DNA of 64,000 nt from Dinghuibacter silviterrae. GTDB taxonomy: Bacteria > Bacteroidota > Bacteroidia > Chitinophagales > Chitinophagaceae. The translations under genes and the position numbers were made by a program. Each line of letters opens with the position of its first letter. Position 1 is the first letter of the stretch. The notes under the pieces are model-generated. The model had not been told where the DNA came from and searched no databases. It worked only from the letters and a program-made list of their open reading frames with translations. This document shows, one piece after another, positions 1-9,113 of this stretch. The stretch spans positions 598,768 to 662,767 of the forward strand of contig NZ_SODV01000002.1 of NCBI RefSeq assembly GCF_004366355.1, given 5' to 3'.

Positions 1-295
1 TCACATTACCGGCCCCCCAAAACATCGGTACGAATTCCATACCCTTTGGGGGCGAAGGGGGGAGGGGTGTGCCCCACGTATAGAACCATTGCGCATTGAG
101 CGAGACGAGGTCGCCTTGCCAGGTGCCGTTGGTCGTGTTGGTGCTGAAACAGCCCCCTTTTTTGGCGGAATGAGTTGTACTGGTCGTCGACCCGGTCGTG
201 TCGGTGGACCCGCCGGTGGTGACGGGGGTGGCGCTTTTTTTGGCGCAAGAAACCAGGATCGCCAATGTGGCCAGGAAGCAAACGGTTTTTGTCAT
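1..295 (-). CDS. Partial lipoprotein, Asl1-like (GH128) glycosyl hydrolase N-terminus
   Basis: Only the first 98 codons are inside the window; the gene runs off the left edge. The start is the ATG at 295, because the ATG at 303 is followed within four codons by a stop. A hydrophobic stretch ends in a lipobox ILVSC (Cys17), followed by a Thr/Ser/Gly-rich linker (20-45). Residues 70-94 contain WFYTWG and EFVPMFWG, which resemble the start of the Asl1-like glycosyl hydrolase catalytic core (GH128, beta-1,3-glucanases). Function is inferred from these two motifs only; the catalytic Glu residues are outside the window. Confidence 0.65.
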   Translation of the reverse strand, partial: MTKTVCFLATLAILVSCAKKSATPVTTGGSTDTTGSTTSTTHSAKKGGCFSTNTTNGTWQGDLVSLNAQWFYTWGTPLPPSPPKGMEFVPMFWGAGNV

Positions 296-337
296 GGGGG
301 CATGGATTTGCGTGCCCTAAGATAGCAAAAACCGTGC

Positions 338-1267
338 TTAAGTGGCCGCTGGCAAATGCACCGGTATCACGAGGATATTCCCCGACCCGTTGAGGGGGCT
401 TTGCAGCTCCCGGGTCAGGCCGTCATAATCCAGGGTATGGTCCCGGTCGCGTTTGTAAAGCCCCCGAACGCGGTTGCTTGAATAGTACAACCGGCTGCCG
501 TCGGGGCTGACGTAGGGGGATGAGTTTCCCGCTCCGTCGTTGACCTGGGGGCCGAGCTTTTGGGCGGCGGACCAGGTGTCGCCCTGCCGGTAGGATACAT
601 AAAGATCGTTCCCATTGATAAAGACCATGTACCGGCTGTCGGCCGATACAAAAGGATCCTGGAGACCGTCTACACCGGCAGGCAAAATGAGCCGGGGCGT
701 CTCGTACCCGCTCCCCGTCCAACGGGCGTAGAAGCCGTTCATGCCGTTGTGTCCGTCCCTGTCGCGGGAACAGAAATAGAGGTCGCCCGAGCGTGTGACG
801 CAGGGGGCGAAATTGCTGACGCCCTCTTCGTTAACGGGGGCGTCGAGGTGGCGGGGTTCGGACCAGCCACCGGAAGGGAGCCGGTCTACGAACCAAATGT
901 GGAAGTTCTTGCGTGGGGCTTGACCCGCGCCTTTGACAAGCGGCCGGTTGGATATAAAAAAGAGCCTTTGGCCATCAGGGGTGATAAAGGGATCGGTGTC
1001 GTTCCAGGCCCCGGAAAACGGAAGGACCCATGGTTTGGACCAGGCGTCGCCCACGCGTTCGGACGCGCAGATCGTCCAGTAGACGCCACCGGCAGACCAA
1101 TATACGGTCCGCCCGTCGGGACTAAAAGACGTGGCCCATTCCTCGTAAGGGGTGGAAACGACCCCGGGGGCAAAGACCTGGGGCAGGGCGGTGGAATCGA
1201 CCACGGCGGTTTGCGCAAAAACGGCCGGGGAGCAGGCGGTCAAAAGAAGGACAAAGATGGTCTTCAT
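338..1267 (-). CDS. Secreted TolB-like (PD40/WD40-like) beta-propeller protein
   Basis: A 309-residue exported protein. The N-terminus is a signal peptide ending near VFAQ (residue 19). The rest is built of propeller blades with the PD40 signature: SFSPDGRTVYWS near residue 48, FITPDGQRLFFISNR near 94, FVSADSRYMVF near 207 and YVSPDGSRLYYSSNR near 253. PD40 repeats occur in TolB and in OmpA-linked periplasmic proteins of Bacteroidota; no OmpA or catalytic domain is attached here. It is probably a periplasmic or surface binding protein with unknown ligand. It reads away from the epimerase gene at 1361. Confidence 0.75.
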   Translation of the reverse strand: MKTIFVLLLTACSPAVFAQTAVVDSTALPQVFAPGVVSTPYEEWATSFSPDGRTVYWSAGGVYWTICASERVGDAWSKPWVLPFSGAWNDTDPFITPDGQRLFFISNRPLVKGAGQAPRKNFHIWFVDRLPSGGWSEPRHLDAPVNEEGVSNFAPCVTRSGDLYFCSRDRDGHNGMNGFYARWTGSGYETPRLILPAGVDGLQDPFVSADSRYMVFINGNDLYVSYRQGDTWSAAQKLGPQVNDGAGNSSPYVSPDGSRLYYSSNRVRGLYKRDRDHTLDYDGLTRELQSPLNGSGNILVIPVHLPAAT

Positions 1268-1360
1268 GAAGGCGAAGCTGCCGCGTTTACAGAGGAAAAA
1301 GAAAGCCCTTCAATCGTTCCCCTTTTTTATTCAACGCCCGCTGTCTACCTTCATAGGAAC

Positions 1361-2023
1361 ATGACGGACATCAAAGCAATCATCACGGGCGCCACGGGGA
1401 TGGTGGGCGAAGGCGTACTGCACGTCTGCCTCCAGGACCCGAGGGTCAGCGCCGTGCTGGTCATCAACCGCAAACCGCTGGGCATACAACACCCAAAGCT
1501 CAGGGAGGTCATCCATGCAGACTTTTTCGACCTGTCGGCGATCGAGTCGTTGCTAAGAGGGTACAATGCCTGTTTCTTTTGTCTGGGCGTTTCCTCCGTC
1601 GGGATGAAAGAGCCGGACTATTACAGGGTTACCCATACCCTGACCCTGAACGTGGCGACCTCGCTCGTACGGCTCAACCCGGACATGACCTTTTGTTACA
1701 TATCGGGGGCGGGTACCGACAGCAGCGAAAAGGGCCGGAGCATGTGGGCGAGGGTCAAGGGCAAAACGGAAAATGACCTTTTGCAACTCCCCTTCCGCCG
1801 CGCCTTTGCCTTGCGGCCGGGGTTTATAAAACCCATACCGGGGCTGCAAAACGCGCATTCGTTTTACAACTACATCAACTGGCTTTTTCCCCTGGGAAGG
1901 GCCCTGTATCCTTCGGGTTTTTGTACGCTGACCGAGCTTGGCCGGGCGATGATCCACCTGGCGGAGGAAGGGTATGACAAAAAAATATTGTCCGGGAAGG
2001 ACATTATCGCATTGGGCAAATGA
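1361..2023 (+). CDS. NAD(P)-binding epimerase/atypical SDR-like protein
   Basis: A 220-residue Rossmann-fold protein. The N-terminus ITGATGMVGEGV (8-19) is the glycine-rich dinucleotide-binding motif GxxGxxG of extended or atypical SDR proteins. YISGAG near residue 109 matches the region after beta strand 5 in NmrA/HTATIP2-like members. The frame is open far upstream, but the ATG at 1361 follows an AGGA motif and places the Rossmann motif at the usual distance from the N-terminus. The stop overlaps the next start by 4 bp (ATGA), so it is translationally coupled to the AraC regulator. Substrate unknown. Confidence 0.8.
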   Translation: MTDIKAIITGATGMVGEGVLHVCLQDPRVSAVLVINRKPLGIQHPKLREVIHADFFDLSAIESLLRGYNACFFCLGVSSVGMKEPDYYRVTHTLTLNVATSLVRLNPDMTFCYISGAGTDSSEKGRSMWARVKGKTENDLLQLPFRRAFALRPGFIKPIPGLQNAHSFYNYINWLFPLGRALYPSGFCTLTELGRAMIHLAEEGYDKKILSGKDIIALGK

Positions 2024-2817
2024 GCGTCTTTAGCATACAGGATATCTTTTTTTCGTGTACGGACGTTGCCGAGTACAGCGGCGAACACTTCGCGTCCGAA
2101 CACGGGCTGGCGCGTATCATTTCCGGGGAAATGCAGGTGTCGGAGGCGGACCGGAGCTATATCCTGTCGCCGGGTCAAACGGTGCTGTTTAGCAGAAACC
2201 GGTTGGCAAGGTTTGTCAAAAACCCGCTGGGCGACGGCACCTTCCGGATGATTACGGTTTTTTTCAGACAAACGTTCCTTGCACAATACTATGCGGCGCA
2301 CACGGTCCGCAGGGATGCGGTGCGGATGAAGGATGTCCTGTGTTTCCCGCCCACGCCTTTATTGGATAGCTTTTTTACCTCTCTTTTGCCGTACGAGGAG
2401 TTGAACGGCGCGCTACCGGAGGAATTGGTGGGGCTGAAGCTGACCGAGGCCGTCACTATCCTAAGGCCCCTGGATCCGGCAGTAGATGGTCTTTTATCGG
2501 ATTTTTCGGAACCGGGTAAGATCGACCTGGCGGATTTCATGGAGAAAAATTTTGCCTTCAACATCAGCCTGGAAAAATTCGCCTACCTGACGGGGCGGAG
2601 CCTGGCGACCTTTAAACGGGATTTTCGGAAGACCTTTCAAACGCCTCCGCAAAAGTGGCTACTGGAGCGTCGCCTGAGACAAGCCCATTTCCTGATCACC
2701 GAGAGGAAGCTAAAGCCATCGGAAGCTTGTATGGAAGTGGGTTTTGAAAACCTCTCTCACTTTTCCACGACCTTCAAACAACAGTTTGGGTACAATCCGT
2801 CGAGCCTGACCCGCTGA
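2020..2817 (+). CDS. AraC family transcriptional regulator
   Basis: A 265-residue regulator. Residues 1-155 form a cupin-like sensor region; YILSPGQTVLFSRN resembles the effector pocket of AraC-type proteins. The C-terminal 100 residues are a double helix-turn-helix: LEKFAYLTGRSLATFKRDF is the first HTH and PSEACMEVGFENLSHFSTTF the second, followed by the usual FGYNPS ending. It starts inside the stop codon of the epimerase gene, which suggests that the pair is one operon and that the regulator may control it. Effector unknown. Confidence 0.9.
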   Translation: MSVFSIQDIFFSCTDVAEYSGEHFASEHGLARIISGEMQVSEADRSYILSPGQTVLFSRNRLARFVKNPLGDGTFRMITVFFRQTFLAQYYAAHTVRRDAVRMKDVLCFPPTPLLDSFFTSLLPYEELNGALPEELVGLKLTEAVTILRPLDPAVDGLLSDFSEPGKIDLADFMEKNFAFNISLEKFAYLTGRSLATFKRDFRKTFQTPPQKWLLERRLRQAHFLITERKLKPSEACMEVGFENLSHFSTTFKQQFGYNPSSLTR

Positions 2818-2891
2818 CCAAACCATCTTTGAGCTGCCGGCCAAAAGTAGTTTGCGTCGCGCGGACGACCTTTGTTGTAAATAAAACTACC

Positions 2892-3704
2892 ATGAAAAAG
2901 GTCGTACTCATCACCGGGGCCTCTTCCGGCATGGGCAAAGAAACCGCGAAATTGTTGTTACAACAAGGATATACCGTGTATGGCGCCGCCCGGCGCGTGG
3001 AGCGCATGGAAGACGTCCAAAAACTGGGGGGCAAGGTGCTCCGGATGGACGTCACCGACGATGACGACATGGTCCGGGGGGTGGAAGAAATGCTGAAAAA
3101 AGAGGGTCGGATCGACGTTCTCATTAACAACGCGGGCTTTGGCTCCTATGGGACCGTAGAGGACGTGCCCATGGCCGACGCCCGGTACCAGATGGAAGTG
3201 AACGTGTTTGGCCTGGCGAGGCTTTGCCAGCTGGTGATCCCGCACCTGCGGGCCCAGGGGTCGGGGAAGATCGTCAACATCACTTCGATAGGGGGCAAGG
3301 TCGTCACGCCTTTCGGAGCCTGGTACCACGCGAGCAAATTTGCGGTCGAAGCCCTCAGCGATGCCCTGCGGATGGAGTTGAAACCCTTCGGCGTGGACGT
3401 GATTGTGATCGAGCCGGGGGGTGTACAAACGGAGTGGGGTGATATCGCCATGGCAAACCTGGTCAAGGTGTCGGGACAGGGTGCCTACAAAGGCCTTGTG
3501 GACCGGGTGTTGGCGATCATGCCGGGGATCGAGGCGAAAGCAGCGCCGCCATCGGTCATCGCAAAGCTGATCGCCCGGGTCCTTTTGGTGAAAAAACCAC
3601 GGACGCGGTATCATGGGGGGTATATGGCCGGGACGGTGCTGACCTTGCGGAAGTGGATGCCGGATAAGGTGATCGACGCCGCCTTGCTGAGCCGGTTGAA
3701 ATAA
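2892..3704 (+). CDS. Short-chain dehydrogenase/reductase (SDR)
   Basis: A 270-residue classical SDR. TGASSGMGKE near residue 9 is the cofactor motif TGxxxGxG. NNAG near residue 80 is the structural NNAG motif. The catalytic triad is visible as Ser (NITSIGG), Tyr and Lys (WYHASKFAVEALS). The start at 2892 is chosen because it puts the Rossmann motif at the N-terminus; the frame is open up to 2829. The gene ends base-to-base against the stop of the convergent histidine kinase. Substrate cannot be told. Confidence 0.9.
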   Translation: MKKVVLITGASSGMGKETAKLLLQQGYTVYGAARRVERMEDVQKLGGKVLRMDVTDDDDMVRGVEEMLKKEGRIDVLINNAGFGSYGTVEDVPMADARYQMEVNVFGLARLCQLVIPHLRAQGSGKIVNITSIGGKVVTPFGAWYHASKFAVEALSDALRMELKPFGVDVIVIEPGGVQTEWGDIAMANLVKVSGQGAYKGLVDRVLAIMPGIEAKAAPPSVIAKLIARVLLVKKPRTRYHGGYMAGTVLTLRKWMPDKVIDAALLSRLK

Positions 3705-5660
3705 TCAGGCATCCAAGGGGGTGCCGTGGTTTAGCGATACGCAAAAACAGCTGCCTTTCCCTTCTTCGCTGTCGATGTGCATGGTACCGGCGTTTTTCTC
3801 GATAAAATCCCAACACAGCAGCAGGCCAAGCCCCGTTCCTTTTTCCGAAGCGGTACCAAAGGTTGTGACGCTTTCTCCGTTGCGGACCTTGGCGAGCACA
3901 TCGGCGGTCATGCCGGTACCGGTATCCGTTACACAAAATTCATCGATGGTTGCGCTTTTGCGTCGCGCGGTGATCGTGATCGTGTCTCCCTTGTGGCAAA
4001 ACTTGAGGGCATTGCTCACCAGGTTGCGGAAGACGACCTGCATCATGTTGGAGTCTGCGTATACCGGGAACGAACCCTTGATGTCGCTGACCAGGTGGAT
4101 GCCCTTGGCGGAGGCCTGGCGGGTGAACAGGTGGACGATCTCCTCCAGGACTTCCGTCATCTCGAACACCCTTGGCTTGACCACGATACCGCCGAGCTGG
4201 CTCCGCGCCCAGTAGAGCAGGTTTTGCACCAGCTCCGACGTGCTGTTGACGTCTACGGACAGGTGCCGGAGGATGTCAGCGGCTTCCTCCTCCGTGAGTT
4301 CGTTTTCTTTCAGCAGGTCGAGCAGCGACTTCAGGGATCCAAGGGGACCGTTGAGGTCGTGCGCGATGATGGAGAAAAGGCGGTCCTTGTCCCTGTTGGA
4401 AAGCCGGAGCCGTTCCGCGTGATCTTCTATGGCGGCCTTTTGCAAAGAAATTTCCTGGTTCTTGGTGGCCAGGATCCGGTTGCTTTCCTGTTTCACCTTC
4501 CGGTTGTAGAACAGCACCAACACGAGGATACCCAACAGGACGCTGACGAGCACGGCGACGCCGGCCTGCAACTTCAGTCGTTCAATCTTTTGCTCCGCGA
4601 TCAGCGACTCCCTGGCGCGGACGATTTTGGCCGAGTCCTCTTTGCGCGTATAGGCAAATTTTGTTTCGAGTTCGTATTCCTTTTCCCGGGTGCTTTCGTT
4701 GGACAGGCTGTCCGCGTAAAGCTTGTTCATCTTCAGGTATTGGAGACTGCTTTTGTAGTCCCCTTCCTTTGCATACCAGGCGGACAACTGTTCGCTGGCG
4801 TCCGTGATGGATTGTTTGTTTTGAAGCGTTTTGGCCAGGGCGAGTCCCTGCAGGTTGTAGGCAATCGCTTGCTGCGTCTGGCCAAGACCGGCACAGGCGT
4901 CCCCCAGCATCAACAGCGTATTCATCTGGCCCAGCCGGTCCGACGTGTGTTTATAGTAATCCAGCGAGACGAGGTGGTACTCCCTCGCCTTTTCGTATTG
5001 CTTCATGAGGACAAGCGTATACCCCATATCGTTCCGCACGAATGCCGCGATATACCCATTGGGGTCGTTGGCCAGGTCCATGGCCTTTTGGTACCTCAGC
5101 ATGGCGCTGTCGTATTGGTCGCGCAAAATATAAATCGCGGCCATGTCCACTTCGAGGTACGCCTTGAAGTTGCTGTCGGGGTAGTGTTCGACGAGCTGGA
5201 AGGCCTTGAGGAATTGCGCCAGGGCGTCGTCGGTCCTGTTGCCGTTCAGGTAGTATTGTCCCAGGTTCCGGTGGACCTTGGCGGACAGGAAAGTATCCCC
5301 GGCCCGTTCCGCCAGCGTCAACGCCTGCTGGTAGGAAGACAGCATTTCCGAAAGGTCCCCGACGAGCGTGTAATAGTCGCCCTTCGAACGCATGGCCAAT
5401 GCTTCCCCGCGTATATAGTTGATTTTAGCCGAGAGGGCAAAGGCCTTCTGGGCATAGAACAAAAGACTATCCGCGCTTGTGCCGTAAAAGTCACTGGACA
5501 GCACGACCATACGGTTTATATAACCGGTGTCTTTTTCGACATCCGGGTTCTTTTCCTTATTACGCAGGATGCCCTCATCGGACCCAATGTGAGCGGGTTG
5601 ACCATGAGATATTGTACAGACGCATACAGCCAAGCAAAATAGGATAGTGGCAAGTCTCAT
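3705..5660 (-). CDS. TPR-containing membrane sensor histidine kinase
   Basis: A 651-residue sensor kinase. It has a signal peptide (1-21, ending SHGQ), tetratricopeptide repeats over about residues 60-320 (predicted periplasmic), a transmembrane helix near 365-390 (VAVLVSVLLGILVLVLFY), then a HisKA domain with the phospho-acceptor His in IAHDLNGPLGSL near 433. The HATPase domain has an N-box NLVSNALKF near 555, DTGTGM near 580 and GTGLGL near 610. No receiver domain is attached and no response-regulator gene adjoins, so it is an orphan kinase. A GTG at 5663 is an alternative start; ATG at 5660 was preferred. Confidence 0.9.
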   Translation of the reverse strand: MRLATILFCLAVCVCTISHGQPAHIGSDEGILRNKEKNPDVEKDTGYINRMVVLSSDFYGTSADSLLFYAQKAFALSAKINYIRGEALAMRSKGDYYTLVGDLSEMLSSYQQALTLAERAGDTFLSAKVHRNLGQYYLNGNRTDDALAQFLKAFQLVEHYPDSNFKAYLEVDMAAIYILRDQYDSAMLRYQKAMDLANDPNGYIAAFVRNDMGYTLVLMKQYEKAREYHLVSLDYYKHTSDRLGQMNTLLMLGDACAGLGQTQQAIAYNLQGLALAKTLQNKQSITDASEQLSAWYAKEGDYKSSLQYLKMNKLYADSLSNESTREKEYELETKFAYTRKEDSAKIVRARESLIAEQKIERLKLQAGVAVLVSVLLGILVLVLFYNRKVKQESNRILATKNQEISLQKAAIEDHAERLRLSNRDKDRLFSIIAHDLNGPLGSLKSLLDLLKENELTEEEAADILRHLSVDVNSTSELVQNLLYWARSQLGGIVVKPRVFEMTEVLEEIVHLFTRQASAKGIHLVSDIKGSFPVYADSNMMQVVFRNLVSNALKFCHKGDTITITARRKSATIDEFCVTDTGTGMTADVLAKVRNGESVTTFGTASEKGTGLGLLLCWDFIEKNAGTMHIDSEEGKGSCFCVSLNHGTPLDA

Positions 5661-5677
5661 CACTAGGGCAGCACTGG

Positions 5678-5698
5678 TTTCCTATACAATATAGGAAA
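5678..5698. promoter_or_regulatory. Perfect 9-bp inverted repeat between VOC gene and histidine kinase
   Basis: TTTCCTATA (5678-5686), a CAA spacer, and TATAGGAAA (5690-5698) form a perfect inverted repeat. It lies between the stop of the VOC gene (5712) and the start of the kinase gene (5660), both on the minus strand. It has no clear T-tract on the minus strand, so it could be an operator for the kinase or a weak terminator for the VOC genes. Confidence 0.45.
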
Positions 5699-5711
5699 AA
5701 ACAGCAAACCC

Positions 5712-6092
5712 TTACGCGCCGTTGTCCTGGATGACGGACAGGATATTTCCGCTGGGATCGGCAAACCAGGCGATGGTGGGGTCCTCGCCGCCTGAATGAA
5801 TGCCTTTTGCATTCGTTTGCAGTGGCCCGGTATAGTGCTGGAAAGGCACGCCCAGGGCGGTTAGGGCGTCCACCGTCGCTTCCAGGTCTTTCACCCGGAA
5901 GTTGAGGACGGTGAAGGTGGCAGGCTCGTGGTTGGGCTTGACATAGACAAAGATGTCGTTGTCCGGGAGTTGTATGTTCAACCCCATCTGGTTACGGTTC
6001 ACCGGGAGCCCCAGGGTCTTGCCATAAAAGGCCTGGGCCTTGTCGAGGTCGTCGACGGAAAAGCTGCTGAAGGTGCGAACTGGGTGTATCAT
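5712..6092 (-). CDS. VOC family (glyoxalase-like) protein
   Basis: A 126-residue protein of the vicinal oxygen chelate fold, built of two beta-alpha-beta-beta-beta modules. The signs are the start TFSSFSVDDLDKAQAFYGKTLGLPV, typical for VOC proteins, and the C-terminal IAWFADPSGNILSVIQ. It starts 10 bp after the upstream VOC gene and is probably cotranscribed with it. Glyoxalase, bleomycin-resistance and dioxygenase branches share this fold and the activity cannot be assigned from sequence. Confidence 0.85.
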   Translation of the reverse strand: MIHPVRTFSSFSVDDLDKAQAFYGKTLGLPVNRNQMGLNIQLPDNDIFVYVKPNHEPATFTVLNFRVKDLEATVDALTALGVPFQHYTGPLQTNAKGIHSGGEDPTIAWFADPSGNILSVIQDNGA

Positions 6093-6102
6093 AGCGTTTT
6101 AT

Positions 6103-6549
6103 TTAGGCTTCTTCGAGTTCCCGGACGTTGAGTTTTACACTCCGCATGACCACGTTCATGACGCGCCCGGCCTTGGCGGGGTCTCCTCCTTCCAGCAGTT
6201 TGGTGAGTGCGGCGGGCACGACCTGCCAGGAAAGACCCCATTTGTCCTTTAGCCAGCCGCATTGTTGGTGGGCGCCGCCTTCGGATAACTTGTCCCAATA
6301 ATAGTCGATTTCTTCCTGGGTCTCACAATTTACATACAAAGAAATGGCTTCGGTAAAGGGGAACAGCGGGCCGCCGTTGAGGGCCATAAACTGTTGACCG
6401 TCGAGCTCGAAATGAACCACCATGGGTTTGTCTCCATCGTGGTTGTTCGCGACCCCAAGGATGCGGGAATTCTTGATGATGGAAGTGTAGAAGCGGGCGG
6501 CATCCAGCGCGGCATCATTGAACCAAAGGAAAGTCGTCACGTGTTTCAT
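6103..6549 (-). CDS. VOC family protein, PhnB-like
   Basis: A 148-residue VOC protein of the PhnB / 3-demethylubiquinone-9 methyltransferase-like branch. Characteristic segments are TTFLWFNDAALDAARFYTSI at the N-terminus, the central FMALNGGPLFPFTEAISLYV and WGLSWQVVP in the C-terminal half. Despite the methyltransferase name once given to the family, members show no SAM motif and neither does this one. It forms a likely two-gene operon with the VOC gene at 5712. Confidence 0.88.
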   Translation of the reverse strand: MKHVTTFLWFNDAALDAARFYTSIIKNSRILGVANNHDGDKPMVVHFELDGQQFMALNGGPLFPFTEAISLYVNCETQEEIDYYWDKLSEGGAHQQCGWLKDKWGLSWQVVPAALTKLLEGGDPAKAGRVMNVVMRSVKLNVRELEEA

Positions 6550-6663
6550 AATGATTAATTTAATGACCCAAACCTACGCGCGGGTGCGCGCATTGTGCCT
6601 GTGTGAACGTGCCATTTTGGGGGTTGGTTTGTGCCAATGGCGGTAATAGGCTATTTTTAACGC

Positions 6664-8337
6664 GTGTATTCCAGGTTTGTATATAGTTGCCTTATCCTTC
6701 CGTTGTTCTTAAAAGCCCAAACCGACACCGTCTTCCGAAGCGATACGGCCCGGGCGCGGGCGCTCCTGCGGGAAAGCAATGCTTTCCGGGCAAAGGGCGA
6801 CTATGCCCAGGGGTTGGACCGTTGCCTGCAGGCAGAAAAAATCATGGCGTCCTTGCGCCCCGACCACCTTATGGGCATGTGCTGGGTGAATATTGCCAAT
6901 GTGTACCAGGAAATGGAAGGGGAGGGCAGGACGGAAGTCTATGTAGACAAGGGGATCAGCTACTGCCGGATGGCGTACGCCTATTTCGATGGGACCCGCG
7001 ATACGTCGGGCCTGATCAGCAGCCTTAATCAGATGGGCGTGCTGTTCCGGGACAAGGCCAGGAATTTTAACCACGATTGGTACTACGACACGGCCTTCGA
7101 CGAGTACCTGCAGGCCCTTCGGTTGATCGACCTGTCGGGTAAGGGCGTCGACAGCCGCGCCAAGCTGTACAACAACATCAGCCAGGTCTACCTGGAGCAT
7201 AAAAACAACCTCGACTCGGCCCTGGCGTACCTGTTTATGGCGGTCAAGGCCAACGAGGCACAAAAGTATCCCCTCGGGCTGACCTACAATTACGGGAACA
7301 TCGCTCATGTATACCGGAACAAACACGACTACCGGCAGGCCTTGGTGTATGCGCGGAAAATGCTCGGCACCGCCCGGGGCCTGCGGCAGCCCGAACGGGA
7401 ATTGAACGGCCTTTTCGAAATGTATGAAGTGTTCAGGGACGCCGGCCGGTCCGACTCTGCCTTGACCTACTATATATCCGCCAACCAGCTCAACGACTCG
7501 CTCACCAACATTGCCAAGACGCGGCAGGTATCGGAACTCCAGACGAAGTACGAAACTGCGAAAAAGGAGGCGGAAATCGGCCGCCTTCGCACGGAGCGGA
7601 GCGCACAAAACAAAGAGATCGTTTCCCTCATAGCCACGGCCCTTTTGCTGGGTGGTCTCGCCGCCTGGATGATCACGTTGTACAACCGGGTCCGCAAACA
7701 GGGCCGGCAGATCGCCGAGCAGTCCACCCGTCTGGAGGTCATGATGAAGGAGCTCCACCACCGGGTCAAAAACAACCTCCAGGTGGTCTCCAGCCTGCTC
7801 AGCCTGCAAAGCTATGACGTCCAGGACGAGCGTGCTTCGGCCGCGCTCAGGGAAAGCCGCCAGCGCGTGGAGGCCATGAGCCTCATCCACCAGCGGTTGT
7901 ACAACCGGGACGCCCTGACGACGGTTAACTTGCAGGAATACCTTTCCGACCTGGCCGAGTCGCTCCTGGCCTCTTATGGATTCGAGCGAGACACCTTTGA
8001 CCTGGATGTCAGCGTCCACCCGGAATGGTTGGATGTGGACAAGGCGTTGCCTATCGGGCTGATCATAAACGAAATGGTGACCAACGCCTTGAAATACGCC
8101 TATCCCGGCATTGCCCGGCCTTCGCTGCAGATCCGGATCACCGAAGAGCCCCTGCGCCTGGTTTGCCAGGTCCGGGACAACGGCGTGGGCATAGACCTCG
8201 ATCGCTGGAAACAAAAGACGAGCTCTTTTGGCAAACAGCTCATCACCGCCCTTTGCAAACAACTAAGGGCGGAACAAACCCTGGTAGTCGACGGGGGAAC
8301 CGCATTTACGCTGACCATACCCAAACAAGCCGCCTGA
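6664..8337 (+). CDS. TPR-containing membrane histidine kinase, HisKA_2 type
   Basis: A 557-residue kinase starting at GTG. The signal peptide ends at LFLKAQ (19). TPR-like helices cover about residues 40-310. A transmembrane helix lies near 322-342. The dimerisation domain is of the HisKA_2 type: ELHHRVKNNLQVVSSLLSLQ at about 362-381, with the phospho-acceptor His in the HRVKNN motif. The HATPase has NEMVTNALKYAYPG near 468 and DNGVGID near 504. It overlaps the LytTR response regulator by one base, so the two form a two-component system. Confidence 0.9.
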   Translation: MYSRFVYSCLILPLFLKAQTDTVFRSDTARARALLRESNAFRAKGDYAQGLDRCLQAEKIMASLRPDHLMGMCWVNIANVYQEMEGEGRTEVYVDKGISYCRMAYAYFDGTRDTSGLISSLNQMGVLFRDKARNFNHDWYYDTAFDEYLQALRLIDLSGKGVDSRAKLYNNISQVYLEHKNNLDSALAYLFMAVKANEAQKYPLGLTYNYGNIAHVYRNKHDYRQALVYARKMLGTARGLRQPERELNGLFEMYEVFRDAGRSDSALTYYISANQLNDSLTNIAKTRQVSELQTKYETAKKEAEIGRLRTERSAQNKEIVSLIATALLLGGLAAWMITLYNRVRKQGRQIAEQSTRLEVMMKELHHRVKNNLQVVSSLLSLQSYDVQDERASAALRESRQRVEAMSLIHQRLYNRDALTTVNLQEYLSDLAESLLASYGFERDTFDLDVSVHPEWLDVDKALPIGLIINEMVTNALKYAYPGIARPSLQIRITEEPLRLVCQVRDNGVGIDLDRWKQKTSSFGKQLITALCKQLRAEQTLVVDGGTAFTLTIPKQAA

Positions 8338-9113
8338 TGGAACCCACCCGCGTGATGATTATCGAAGACGAGGCGCTGGTCGCCATGGACCTGGCCAAGG
8401 GGCTGGAAAAAGACGGCTACCAGGTCACGGGTATCGCCGACAACGCCCGTGAGGCGGTGGAGCTGTTCCGGGCCGGAGCGGTCGATATCCTGCTGGTCGA
8501 CGTCAACATCATCGGCGACAAGGATGGGATCGACACGGCCACGGAACTCCTGAAACACCGAAGCGTTCCGCTGATCTACCTGACGGCCTTTACCGACCCG
8601 CGAACCCTCGAAAGGGCAAAGGCGACCCAGCCGTCCGCTTACCTGGCCAAGCCCTACACCCTGACCAATGTGCGGATCGCGATCGAGATGGCCATGCACA
8701 ACTTCGCCGTCACCCGGCAGGGGAGCGCCACCGGGAAGGTGATTTCCCTGGAAAAGCATTCCCCTGCCGAGGCTTCCGACAAAGAGACCATCCTCCGGCT
8801 GGACGACTATATTTTTGTCAAGCATCAATATACGTTTGTCCGGATCCGGCTTGCCGACATCCACTATGTGGAGGCCGAAAACAATTACGTCCAACTGGTC
8901 ACCGCCGAACGGAAATTCCTGTTGCGCCTGTCGTTCGCCCAGCTCCTGGAAAAGATCGATTACAAGCCCCTGGTCCGCATCCACCGTTCTTATGCCGTCA
9001 ACATCGACGTCCTCCACGCTTTTAACGAACAAGAGGTGACCGTGGGGAAAACGGTGCTGCCGATCGGGCGGACGTATAGGGAGGAATTTTTAAAGCGCTT
9101 TCACTTCCGTTAG
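8337..9113 (+). CDS. LytTR family response regulator
   Basis: A 258-residue response regulator. The receiver domain (1-125) has the acidic pair in IIEDE (7-11), the phospho-acceptor Asp55 in DILLVDVNI, Thr in YLTAF and Lys in YLAKPY. The C-terminal LytTR DNA-binding domain (about 150-258) shows IHYVEAENNYVQL and LVRIHRSYAVN. The ATG overlaps the TGA of the kinase by one base, so the two proteins are made together. LytTR regulators bind paired short direct repeats; the target here is unknown. The last bases overlap the convergent reductase gene. Confidence 0.92.
   Translation: MEPTRVMIIEDEALVAMDLAKGLEKDGYQVTGIADNAREAVELFRAGAVDILLVDVNIIGDKDGIDTATELLKHRSVPLIYLTAFTDPRTLERAKATQPSAYLAKPYTLTNVRIAIEMAMHNFAVTRQGSATGKVISLEKHSPAEASDKETILRLDDYIFVKHQYTFVRIRLADIHYVEAENNYVQLVTAERKFLLRLSFAQLLEKIDYKPLVRIHRSYAVNIDVLHAFNEQEVTVGKTVLPIGRTYREEFLKRFHFR

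Noticed and set aside
560-1360. Upstream extension of the epimerase frame
   Set aside because: It runs through the propeller gene in antisense; the Rossmann motif begins only after the ATG at 1361.
3777-5642. Long open frame of 621 codons on the plus strand
   Set aside because: It is antisense to the clear TPR histidine kinase and has no family motif; long antisense frames are common in GC-rich genes.
6709-8262. Open frame of 517 codons on the minus strand
   Set aside because: Antisense to the HisKA_2 kinase, no recognisable domains.
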